NCBI GenBank assembly: GCA_030141585.1
Contig: JAQIFP010000052.1
Location: 1-20,668 of the forward strand
Length of the DNA: 20,668 bases
Source of the DNA: Ophryocystis elektroscirrha
Taxonomy: Eukaryota > Apicomplexa > Conoidasida > Neogregarinorida > Ophryocystidae
Direction of reading: 5' to 3'
Positions 10,278 to 19,007 of the stretch are shown here, piece after piece. Made by a program: the position numbers and the translations under genes. Position 1 is the first letter of the stretch. Each line of letters begins with the position of its first letter. The notes below the pieces were generated by a model. That model made no database searches, was not told the DNA's origin, and was given only the letters and a program-made list of their open reading frames with translations.

Positions 10278-10805
10278 TTAGAAGCGTGAAGCGAATATAT
10301 ACTTTGTGGTCTCACCTTCATTGCACCAAAACATATAAAAAATCTCCAAAAAAGCTTCATCTTCTCGTCTTTCTTGTCGTGGAGGTTCAAAATGCGTCTT
10401 GAAAATACCATCAGTATTTTGATGGTCTTCACATAGGTTTTCCTGTATTTTCACACTAGTATTTAAAGCTTTGTAATTTTCATCAAATTTATCGAATTGT
10501 TTGAAAGTTTTTTGTTCAATATTTAAAGTAATATTTTTGGCATCTTTCGATTCCGTTGATATACTAGCAAATACATTCATAATTATATCATCACTATATA
10601 ATTGTGTTATGTACAAATTGATCTCTCCCTCACAGACACTTAATGTACAGCTACATGTTTTTTCTGGCATATGCATAACGTCACCAAAATATGTTATATT
10701 TTTTTTATTTATCATAAAATTGCAAGTTACATTAAAATAACGATTTATTAAACTTCTTAAAAACGTACATGCGTGTTGAGGAGGGAGATTTTCTACGCTA
10801 ATCAT
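10278..10805 (-). CDS. Unrecognised 175-residue protein upstream of CDC123
   Basis: I do not recognise this gene. ATG 10805 opens a frame of 175 residues ending IFASRF at stop 10278-10280. An ATG at 10862 in the same frame would add 19 residues but overlaps the MAK16 start codon, so I prefer 10805. The N-terminal half has alternating hydrophobic residues and several cysteines (HACTF, NVTCNF, KTCSCTLSVCEGEINLYI), suggesting a beta-rich fold. The C-terminal half is polar. CDC123 starts 32 bp further on. A GT-AG pair at 10315/10251 (65 nt) would instead join this frame in phase to CDC123 after ...FWCNEG. It could be its own gene, or a leader exon giving a longer CDC123 product. Confidence 0.55.
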   Translation of the reverse strand: MISVENLPPQHACTFLRSLINRYFNVTCNFMINKKNITYFGDVMHMPEKTCSCTLSVCEGEINLYITQLYSDDIIMNVFASISTESKDAKNITLNIEQKTFKQFDKFDENYKALNTSVKIQENLCEDHQNTDGIFKTHFEPPRQERREDEAFLEIFYMFWCNEGETTKYIFASRF

Positions 10806-10860
10806 AAGAAAAACCTGCTTGACTAATATACCGTAATATTTTAAAAAAAATATCGACGTC
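10806..10860. promoter_or_regulatory. Very short divergent promoter, MAK16 / unknown gene
   Basis: Only 55 bp separate MAK16 ATG (10861) from the chosen minus-strand ATG (10805). The palindrome ATGCAT at 10861-10866 puts start codons on both strands, with a third minus ATG at 10862. Transcripts from the two sides must have very short 5' leaders or overlap. Confidence 0.4.
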
Positions 10861-12536
10861 ATGCATAATGACGACTTAGCTTGGGAACTTTTAGGAAAAT
10901 CGTTTTGCTCTTACAGATATGTGTAAGCTCAATTAATTATATTTATTTTTATTATTAAGGAACGGAGATGCAAAGTTTTGTCGCCATCAGTGTAATGTTA
11001 CTGGATTATGCAATCAAGTATCTTGTCCTCTTTCTAATGGTTATTATGCAACAGTAATTGAGAAAGAAGGTACTTAAACATTTTTATTTAATTTATTAAA
11101 TAAAAATGTTAAACGCTTGCTATTTTTGTTCATACTTTAATTAATATTAGCTAAAATATAATATATGAAGAAATATATGTAAATATTACTATTATAATAA
11201 TTATAATTGTTATTATTTTAATTACAATTATTATTATTATTATAATTTATTTTTGTTGATATATATATATATATATCAAATATTATAATATATATACATA
11301 TATATATTATAAATTACTTAACATATAAGTTTTATAGAATAGACTGTAATAATAAAAAAGCGTATTAAAAGTTAAAGTAATTTTAGAAGAAAATAATTAT
11401 TAATGCAATTGAATAATAGGAAAATGTTATTTGTATCTTAAAACTGTTGAAAGAGTTCATACACCAAACCGTATGTGGGAGAAAGTTTTACTATCTTCAA
11501 ATTATCAACAAGTAATTAAATAATTAATATCAAGAAATCAGGCTTTAGAACAAATTGACATGCACATGAAAAACATTTATAGAGATCATCAAATACATCG
11601 ATGTAAACAACGCTTAACAAGGCTTCGCCAAGTTTTGCTTCGCAGGAAACGCTTGAAACGTACAGCTATGTAAGAAATTAAGTTTTTTAATGGACTTTAG
11701 TGGTACACTGGTACCTATAAAAAAGAAAACCGAACGGCGTGAAAAGACAAGAGAAATGAAAGCTTATATTGCAGCTAAACTGGAACATTCTATTGAGCAA
11801 ACTCTCCTTGATCGATTGAAAAGTGTAAGAATATTCAATAATTTGTATTTCAAACCATATTGTATATATACAGTATATAATACATAAATGATTATTATTC
11901 ATAATATTTATACATGTATGTATATAATATATATGAGTTGATACAACATGTAATCATATATACCATTTTGCATATTATTTGAAAGTATAAGCACCGGCTT
12001 AGTTTAATGTATATCTATATATATATATACTTGTACATATATATTTGAATAATTAATCATATATATATGTATAATTGATTTGTATAATATATATATATAT
12101 ATATATATAATATATAACCATATTACTGTAATTTATTTTTTAAGGGATTATATGGTTCTTTATATGAGAAACTTCCGGCAGCAACAGAAAAAGTAGTTGA
12201 GTCACAGCAAGAAGTTGAACAGGAAGAAGAACAACAACTAGACTTCGATAATGGTTTGATTTTATTCTTGCTTATTTGCTATTCAGTCAATAAATTTAAA
12301 TTTGATTTAGAAGATCTTTCTCCTCAGCATATCGACATCCAACCTGCTAAATCTAAACCTTCTATCGTGAAAAAAACATTTACACCTAAAGTCCTAAAAA
12401 GCTACTTTGTAATTTTATATACATATGTCATTATTTTTAGGATGCAGATTTGCCTTCTCCCAAACGTTATAAACCTCCTAGAGTTCATATTGAATATGAA
12501 GAAGCGCCGCCTTCTACCTCCCACGCCATCGCCTAA
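10861..12536 (+). CDS. MAK16: MAK16, 60S ribosome biogenesis factor
   Basis: MAK16 is an essential nucleolar protein of early pre-60S particles, acting in 27S rRNA processing. Exons are 10861-10922, 10960-11069, 11420-11511, 11542-11669, 11701-11824, 12145-12253, 12287-12408 and 12441-12536; all phases agree and give 280 residues (human 300). Matches: start [20 protein letters not shown]; the family cysteines C16, C28, C38 and C43 (FCR...[17 protein letters not shown]), a likely metal site; [31 protein letters not shown]; the basic block [58 protein letters not shown]; an acidic Glu/Gln region; and the closing [10 protein letters not shown]. Introns are 37, 350, 30, 31, 320, 33 and 32 nt, with TA microsatellite in the two long ones. 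It is the clearest identification in the window. Confidence 0.96.
11070..11419 (+). other. 350-nt MAK16 intron, AT microsatellite
   Basis: A phase-1 intron with trinucleotide TTA/ATA runs near 11190-11250 and (TA)n near 11260-11310. No exon is apparent inside. Confidence 0.75.
11825..12144 (+). other. 320-nt MAK16 intron, AT microsatellite
   Basis: A phase-0 intron between ...LLDRLKS and GLYGSLY. It contains TA runs near 12011-12026 and 12088-12112 and no coding signal. Confidence 0.75.
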
Positions 12537-13225
12537 ACAATATTATACCAATTTGTACTCTTCTTAGTGTCATTTCACAATTTATAAACAATTTTTTTTT
12601 CTCTCTTAAACTAATTTTCAGCTAATCATATTAATGTAAACTGAAAATAGCTATTGTCAGAAACTTCATTATTTATAAAGTTAAAATAAGAAATTTTATT
12701 AATCAGAAACCATAAATAATTATTAGATATTGTTATACCTGATCAGTATTTAAAACTTTGTTGTTTCTTAAAATTTTTTTTACTTTAAAATTAAAGATTT
12801 CATATATTTTTTATGTGTCAATATTTTCATTATTGGCAAATTATTATGAAGTCTAAGATTAATTGTTGCGATATTCGGCATGCTATATACCAATATTTTG
12901 TATGCTATGATGCGTAAACGACATATATATATATATACATTCAATATTAAAATTAAATAATACATAGTTTATACTAAGTTTGTAAAAATTACTTCGAGGT
13001 TACTGAAAAATTGTATTTTTGAAAAGTTGTCAAAAGAATAGATACACTTGTCTCAAAAAAACTAATGTAAATAATAAAATAACGTAGTCTTAATATAAAC
13101 AAATTATAAAGAATATAAATTTGGCACACTGTCTTATCATTTTTTGTAATACCGTTTAATAATTTTTCTACAAAAAGTGTATACAGGTTTTTCAACTGCT
13201 CGAAATAATATATTTTGATTAAAAT
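12537..13225. other. Intergenic region, MAK16 to histidine phosphatase
   Basis: 689 bp of AT-rich DNA. Two weak minus-strand open frames (12780-12965 and 12989-13231) have Ile/Tyr/Leu-rich products of no recognisable family, and the second runs into the next gene's start codon. I do not call them genes. No RNA gene or clear regulatory site is seen. Confidence 0.5.
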
Positions 13226-14495
13226 ATGCAAAAGAAAACTGGTATCTTAACACCAGAACAAGAAAATAAGTATAACATCATAAACAAGAGCACTGAAAAA
13301 CAAAGGGCTAACTATGAGGACTTTATAAAATCAGAACCTCTTGAAAAATATAAAAACGACTGTGAAAATCTAGGTTTGAGCTTGGATGTACAAACTGGAA
13401 GAATACGCTATTTACCGGACAAAAAAAACATTCTTTCCCTTAAATATGACTTATGTTACGTTCGACACGGGAAAACTGAGGGCAATACAGAACCGCGAGT
13501 TTTTCAAGTAAACTTATATTTGTTTGTATTATTGATATCAAGGGGTACGTAGATTACCCTGAAAACCAGCTTACTGATTTGGGTATTGAACAAGCTCAAC
13601 AGGCAGCATACAAAATGCAAAAAGATCACCCTAATTGGATTCCTGACTTAATCGTCTTTAGTCCTTTACAAAGAGCCATTGACACCGGTAAATTTTATAC
13701 CGAAAAAAATCCTGATATTCCCACTATAATTGTTGAAGATATGAGAGAAATGCAATTCGGCAGCTGGGACAATCAAAAGGTAGTCTCCCAAACATATCAA
13801 TGTAACTTTATTAAAATACTAAAAATTGTAACTTATTTAGGTTATTGAAGTTCATCACACAGACATGGCTCATTTGTTTTATCTCGAACAAAATGTCTTA
13901 GTTAAAGCTCCCAACCCACACATAGTTCAGAAAAATTGGAATGAGAATAAAAAATCTAAGGGAACGGAAATACCCAGTGAAAACTTCTTAAATGTTTTAC
14001 AAAGAGTTAGAAAAGCTTTGATCAAATTAGAGGATCATCCAATATTGAAAAATATTATTGATCAAAAGAGAAAACCAAAAGTAAGTTATAGTTAAATTAG
14101 AAAAAAAAATTCTAACCATTACCTTAATTATTATAGATCAATGTATATAACAAATTGTTTGTTTTGAAGTAATTTTTTAATTATAGACATTCAAAAGCTA
14201 ATACATTGAATATCATTGAATAAATATTTATTTATGTGTTCATTAATTGATTTACTAATATTTTATATTTAAGTTAATATTATATAACTTAATTATAACT
14301 TTAATAAATTGAAATTATTGAAAAGTTTGCCTGCAACTCAATACTTTACTAATTTAGGTTCTTATCTATGGCCATTCAATGGCAGGCGCTGCAATTATGA
14401 TAGTGTTGGGTATTGGTAAAAAAGTAGAAAATTCAGAATATTTGGGATTTGATGGAAAATATATAATGCCTAATGCGACTCCTACTATGTTATAA
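13226..14495 (+). CDS. Histidine phosphatase (phosphoglycerate mutase-like)
   Basis: A branch-1-type histidine phosphatase: the catalytic His takes the phosphate and Arg/His residues hold it. The substrate cannot be told; sugar phosphates or phosphoproteins are possible. Exons are 13226-13507, 13543-13779, 13841-14080 and 14358-14495, giving 298 residues; all three introns (35, 61, 277 nt) are phase 0. Visible in order: a 75-residue charged N-terminal extension; the catalytic motif YVRHGKTEGN with His81; GYVDYPENQLTDLGIEQA (95-112); FSPLQRA with Arg138; the acid residue in MREMQFGSWD (Glu163); an insert-like stretch (174-253); YGHS with the second His (259). It ends NATPTML. No signal peptide is seen. 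RHGKTEGN followed by RVFQGYVD differs from the PFKFB and classic dPGM signatures, so it is a less common subfamily. Confidence 0.85.
14081..14357 (+). other. 277-nt last intron of the histidine phosphatase
   Basis: A phase-0 intron between ...QKRKPK and VLIYGHS. The splice is supported by the return of the family's GH motif in frame. Contents are plain AT-rich DNA without a long TA run. Confidence 0.75.
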
Positions 14496-14608
14496 TTTTT
14501 TAATAATTTTTTTTGTATTTTTTTTGTATTTTTTTTAATTCTAGAAGCATCGCCTTTAATATTTGTTATTTTATTCTCGAGCAGTGAGCTGATCAGGGAT
14601 TGAGGTAC

Positions 14609-14688
14609 GCTGGCACAATGAACTTAAAATCGTAAATGATTGAAACAACATACTGGCAAAAGATTCATAAAAAGTATGTTGTGCCAGC
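14609..14688 (+). repeat. Overlapping inverted repeats around a start codon
   Basis: GCTGGCACAA (14609-14618) is exactly complementary to TTGTGCCAGC (14679-14688). ACAACATACT (14645-14654) is exactly complementary to AGTATGTTGT (14673-14682). The right arms share TTGT (14679-14682), so in RNA the full outer and full inner helices compete, or form one stem with an internal loop. The main ATG (14636) lies inside. Confidence 0.7.
14618..14635 (+). other. Five-codon uORF ending directly before the main ATG
   Basis: ATG at 14618 opens M-N-L-K-S and stops at TAA 14633-14635; the next three bases are the ATG of the CtIP-like gene in the same frame. Ribosomes would have to skip it or re-initiate. 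Its ATG begins at the last base of the left outer repeat arm. Confidence 0.5.
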
Positions 14689-16246
14689 AGTTAATTCTTT
14701 TTTGGAAGAACTTCAACAAATTGTAACAACTGCCATAGAACATCACGAAACCCTCACGTTTGAGAAAGAAGTAAATAAGCGTTTAGCTGATATATCAAGC
14801 AATATTCAGTCAAAACTAGCCGTTTCAGCACTTCAGTTATTATATAAAAATGACAAATACATAAACAATTTATCCATTCAGCGTATTGTACTAGAAGAAA
14901 TTCTATCTGTGCCGTCGCCACAACAAACAGCTAACTCAAAATATTTTCCAAGCTATGTGACATCAACTACCGATACAGTGTCACCTGGTATTTATGAGAA
15001 CAATTACGGCAATTATGCAAAAGAAAACGGTATAATCTTTATATATGTACAATAACAACTTTTTTAATTTCTGAACAGTAAACTATATTTTTTAGTTATT
15101 CCGCTAGAACTCCCAAACAGTAGTGTAAGATTAGATAAAATACATGTAAGCATTGATTTATGTATGTTTTTACATATATTAGAAACCTGTAAATCAAGAT
15201 CTACAAAACACAAATAATAAAAAAGTGTATAAACGCCAAACGACCCAGGTAGATATTGACCTTCAACTAAAGAGGCAGAAGTTATTTAGCACAGATGATT
15301 TTATAGGTAGTCTTGAATATCTATATATAAATAAAATATAGCTCAAAACCGTAAGCAAAAATCTGCATTATTGGAAAAACAAATAGTTCCTTTAGGTATT
15401 ATAAGCATGTATATATATATATTGTAATAATTAGGTTATAAACACGATAAAAATCTTCCTTCGAAATTGAGTTATGATCATACGTATACATATAACGATA
15501 ATGACAATAAATCAAAGTTCAAAAATAATAAAAACTCTACCAAAAAACAACAAGTGAATAATAGTAATAAATTAAATATGACCTCTTGCTTCAATTTGTT
15601 GCATATTAAATCCAACAGTAATGATAATATATCAAAAGAATCACTTAAAAAATCTCAAACCCCACAATCTTTAACGCCTTCAGAGCTTAGATTACAAAAA
15701 TATATGAAAATTAAAAAAAAATTATCTCCTACCTCTTCATTATGTGTTTGGACTAAACCATCTGAAACTAACACGTCCACCAACTCACCTACATATAAAA
15801 TGACTGTATTAACTAATTTAAAAAGGTCACGCATTAATGAAAACGGATGGTTTTCAAAACATAATCTATTTAATATATCACCAGATATTAATAGTGATAC
15901 AAAGTTAAAAAATGTATTTTCTGCTGTAACTCCCCCTAGAAAATATCAACAACCTACACATATAGAATCACCTCCGTCTACTAATCCTCGTTTCAATAAA
16001 TATACTCGACATATAAGATCTCTGTCTGGTTCTTCTTCTTCCTCCAATAGTAAAAACAACAATGCATACTCTACTCCAAAAAATAGTATGTCTCCTTCAT
16101 GGGATTCTAAACATAAACATTCTGACTCTAATTTATGCACAGAGTGCAGCTCATATTATTCGACTAAAAACAAACATGTGCGGAAAACAAATACTCCTAA
16201 TAGGTATTGGGACATTGAATTCCCTACGAAGCTGTCTAAAAAATGA
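14636..16246 (+). CDS. CtIP/Sae2/Ctp1-like DNA-end-resection factor (probable)
   Basis: CtIP/Sae2 proteins activate the MRE11 nuclease to start resection of DNA double-strand breaks. Exons are 14636-15029, 15096-15145, 15183-15306, 15342-15395 and 15435-16246, giving 477 residues. The evidence is the C-terminus: CTECSSYY (442-449), like human CtIP C-K-E-C-E-I-Y-Y; then KHVRK; then NTPNRYWDIEFP (460-471), like the family's N-T-P-x-x-F-W-x-x-G-F-P. Thr461-Pro matches the CDK site of human CtIP (T847) and yeast Sae2 (S267). The first 95 residues are helical and could form the oligomerising N-terminus. The middle is disordered, rich in Asn, Ser and Lys, with many S/T-P sites (QTPQSLTPS, VTPPRK, STPKNSMSPS). 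The loop between the CxxC and the basic segment is shorter than in human, and the Cys of the human C-S-R-H-R segment is missing. Introns are 66, 37, 35 and 39 nt; the second exon could also end at AGT 15123. Naming rests on about 30 residues. Confidence 0.62.
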
Positions 16247-16515
16247 TGAAACCATGATAAACCGAAAAAGTAAAATATCATTCTAAATAGAAAAAAAACC
16301 CGACCAAGTTTTTTATACATTTTTTACAGTCATTGTAAAACGCAATTAAAAAAAAAAAACCAAAAAAAAAAACTGTGTAAATTTATATATATTACAACAT
16401 TATATATAGAAATTTTTATTATAAATAAATCTGGCTCGCTGTTATTTTTATTGAATGCAACGTTTTATAATTAATCAAACACAATAGATTTTTTTTTCTC
16501 TTCATAATTTTGACA
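16247..16515. other. Intergenic region with A-rich tracts
   Basis: 269 bp between two plus-strand genes, with A tracts at about 16288-16297 and 16347-16370. It should hold the end of the CtIP-like transcript and the promoter of the next gene. No motif can be named. Confidence 0.4.
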
Positions 16516-18069
16516 ATGGTAGTAGGAATTCTTTTTTTGAGCTTATTATTATACGTTAAAATAAATTATTGTGTATTATCCATACTGCCAGAAATTTCAA
16601 ATAATTTTACAGAACAGTTGAAAAACCATATTTATGTTTTAAGTAATCAAGTTGAAAATAAAAGCGATGTATATCCAACTTGCAATAGTTTAAGCGGTTT
16701 TTTTTGTTCATTTCTTCACCCCAGTATTAGCCTAAATAACCCGGATGTGACTGCAGAGGATGAATTAGGCTACATAGAGTCTAATGAGCAATTTTTGGCA
16801 CTGTATACGGATAGTTTATCTTGGCTATTAGACCAGCCTCAATTTAATAAACATATATCAGGAGATAAGATATATACGAATAAAACAGGAGACGGAAATG
16901 CTGCAACCCACGAAGAAAATATTGAAAAACAAAGATCACAGCCACACAGCCATAATCACATTTCTTTAAATAGCTTTATATACCATGTCATACACGATCA
17001 TTTATTCTCTGGAATAAGGAGTTTCTTTAAGGGATTAAAATCTACGGATTCAGAGGACTATTACTTGGACAATAATCAAGCTGAAGAAAATATATTAAAT
17101 CTCTTTAGGCTTAAGATGCAAGACTCTTCAGTAAATAAGCTTAATTTTAGCAGTCATATAAATATCAGAGATGCTGTATATGAGCAACAGTCTGGTGACT
17201 TAAAAGAAAAAGCAAATAGTGCAGAAACTTTGTATAATATCAATTTCACTGCTAATTTTTTATCTCGTATTGACTATTTACCTCACCTGTATGGAAATCC
17301 CCATGAAATTACATTTAATGGAAAATTTCCAATAGTAAAAGGAGTTGTGTATATACCTATGGGTAAAAGTTCAATAAATTTTCCCTATAGTGTAATATTG
17401 AATAATATACGTTTTAGTTCAGAGAACAATCAAGCAAAATTCACTATAATGGGCTTTGGATCACTTAAGCTTGCGGATAAAAATATTACTCGTAATATAT
17501 GGACTGTGCAACATACGTTCAACACTACAAATAAAATATCTCTTTTGGAGTTAACTAAGCTAGGGCAATTTCAGCCTATTGATTTCGTAGAGATTGAAGC
17601 TGAATCCAAGGATATTATTCTTATGAATATACAGTTCAGTAAAGTTAACACAAAAAATACATTCGAAAATACTCAAACTTCCTGTGGAGTGTTGATTACT
17701 GCAGAATCCTCGGATCTTTCTAATGGGTCTATTTCAGCTATTAACCAATTAGTAACAAAAAATAAAGATTATCCAGTCGAATTATCACAAATAAAACAAT
17801 TCGATTTAAACTACCATGATACAATATTGAAAACAATGCAAATTTATTTTGAAAATAATCAAAACCGTAACTTTTTTACCTTAGATACCTCGAGTACAAA
17901 AGCTTACGTATCTGCAGATGGTGTTTTAATATCGCCAGATTTTAGACATTTTGCCAGAACTTTACACTTTGTTTTACTCACTGAAATGCCTTTAACCAGT
18001 TTCGTTTATTCCTTTTCCCAGTTAAAAAAGTTACAGCTAGTGCCGAGTTTTAGAGTATGCAATAAGTAG
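16516..18069 (+). CDS. Intronless, probably secreted glycoprotein, unknown family
   Basis: I do not recognise this family. ATG 16516 opens a single 517-residue frame with no splice needed, unlike its neighbours. The N-terminus MVVGILFLSLLLYVKINYC is a likely signal peptide, or a signal anchor. Eight N-x-S/T sequons follow (NFT, NKS, NKT, NFS, NFT, NIT, NTT, NGS). Cysteines are few (C56, C64, SCGVL, and FRVC near the end), fitting disulphides. A His-rich patch (PHSHNHIS) and a region of alternating hydrophobics (about 270-380, GKFPIVKGVVYIPMGKSS...ILMNIQF) suggest a beta-sandwich domain. No second membrane segment or GPI tail is apparent. A surface or secreted role is inferred; in a parasite it could face the host. 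Confidence 0.8.
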   Translation: MVVGILFLSLLLYVKINYCVLSILPEISNNFTEQLKNHIYVLSNQVENKSDVYPTCNSLSGFFCSFLHPSISLNNPDVTAEDELGYIESNEQFLALYTDSLSWLLDQPQFNKHISGDKIYTNKTGDGNAATHEENIEKQRSQPHSHNHISLNSFIYHVIHDHLFSGIRSFFKGLKSTDSEDYYLDNNQAEENILNLFRLKMQDSSVNKLNFSSHINIRDAVYEQQSGDLKEKANSAETLYNINFTANFLSRIDYLPHLYGNPHEITFNGKFPIVKGVVYIPMGKSSINFPYSVILNNIRFSSENNQAKFTIMGFGSLKLADKNITRNIWTVQHTFNTTNKISLLELTKLGQFQPIDFVEIEAESKDIILMNIQFSKVNTKNTFENTQTSCGVLITAESSDLSNGSISAINQLVTKNKDYPVELSQIKQFDLNYHDTILKTMQIYFENNQNRNFFTLDTSSTKAYVSADGVLISPDFRHFARTLHFVLLTEMPLTSFVYSFSQLKKLQLVPSFRVCNK

Positions 18070-18523
18070 TTAATGTACACTAAAATATATATAAATATAC
18101 TTGTCTAATAAACACTCTCTTTATGTATCATTATAATATAATAATATATTAATATATATATATATATATATATAACTATATAATAATTATTTTATAATTA
18201 TTATTATATAATTATTATTATATAATTATTATTATATAATTATTATTATTATATAATTATAATTATATACGTTTAACCCTTGAAATGTCACTGTATGATT
18301 ATATAACTATATATATTTAGTATAATTTTGAATATCATTATATAATTGATTATAATGCAATAAATGTTAAATGTATAAATATATCTATATACTATATACT
18401 CTTTGATTGAACATATAGGTGCGTATTTGAGTAAATACTAACATATGTTATATTAGCTAGGCATAAATTTCTATAGTAATAATAATACACTAAAACTATT
18501 ACACAATAATTCAGATAACTGGA
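18070..18523. other. Intergenic AT-rich region with minisatellite
   Basis: 454 bp between two plus-strand genes. It contains (TA)n near 18149-18174 and the 14-bp repeat listed separately. No coding or RNA gene is seen. Confidence 0.6.
18193..18262. repeat. 14-bp AT minisatellite
   Basis: Four tandem copies of TATAATTATTATTA, the last with an extra TTA, then a partial copy. It lies 120 bp past the stop of the secreted-protein gene. Confidence 0.75.
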
Positions 18524-18772
18524 ATGACTGAAACATCTGCCAAACTAATAATAAACTCATTAGTAGTCCCAAGTGCATTAAATACAACTTTGAATTATGC
18601 TGATGTTAGTGATTTGCAACAAAAGCTTAATAAATTATACCTGACCGGAGGGAATAACATCCTGCAAAAACTTGAAAGCTATATTGAGAAGATAACGTCA
18701 AGTAATAGTTCTATCCAGAGTTCTTTTCAATATGTGGTCAATAATATTGATGAAATCTTGTCTTTGGAATAA
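18524..18772 (+). CDS. 82-residue helical protein, unknown
   Basis: I do not recognise it. One intronless frame from ATG 18524 to TAA. After a short hydrophobic start (LIINSLVVPS) comes ADVSDLQQKLNKLYLTGG, then LQKLESYIEKI and FQYVVNNIDEILSLE, with hydrophobic residues spaced for two helices that could form a coiled coil. Size and pattern resemble small subunits of multi-protein complexes (BLOC-1, Mediator or kinetochore type), but no motif settles it. Coding is supported by sensible composition, since the surrounding DNA gives only Ile/Tyr/Asn strings. Confidence 0.6.
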   Translation: MTETSAKLIINSLVVPSALNTTLNYADVSDLQQKLNKLYLTGGNNILQKLESYIEKITSSNSSIQSSFQYVVNNIDEILSLE

Positions 18773-18989
18773 TATTTTCTGTTTTATAAAATTTTATCAA
18801 TAAATCAACATTCAATTAAATTTATTTGCAATAAACAATTAAAATAGACAGTTTACAATTATTAAAAAAAAAATATATTCGGTTTTAATAAATTGAATTA
18901 AAAAAAATTACAGTTTATATTATAGATTACATATTTTATCAAACAGAGATAACGAGCCTATAATATTCTGCTTGTGTAAACATACAAAC

Positions 18990-19007
18990 ATGAAAAATAT
19001 ATGTTAA
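18990..19007 (+). other. uORF overlapping the start of the last gene
   Basis: ATG 18990 opens M-K-N-I-C and stops at TAA 19005-19007, seven bases into the main frame that begins at 19001. It would reduce translation of the main frame if it lies in the mRNA. Confidence 0.35.

Noticed and set aside
12780..13231. Two minus-strand open frames of 61 and 80 codons
   Set aside because: Products are Ile/Leu/Tyr-rich with no recognisable family, and the second overlaps the histidine phosphatase start. I could not join them by a convincing short intron. Expression data could revive them.
15946..16140. Minus-strand frame with a Leu/Glu-rich product
   Set aside because: It is the antisense shadow of the Ser-rich part of the CtIP-like exon.
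18125..18262. CRISPR-like or transposon-end repeat
   Set aside because: The units are directly adjacent without spacers and consist only of A and T; no transposase or terminal inverted repeats flank them.
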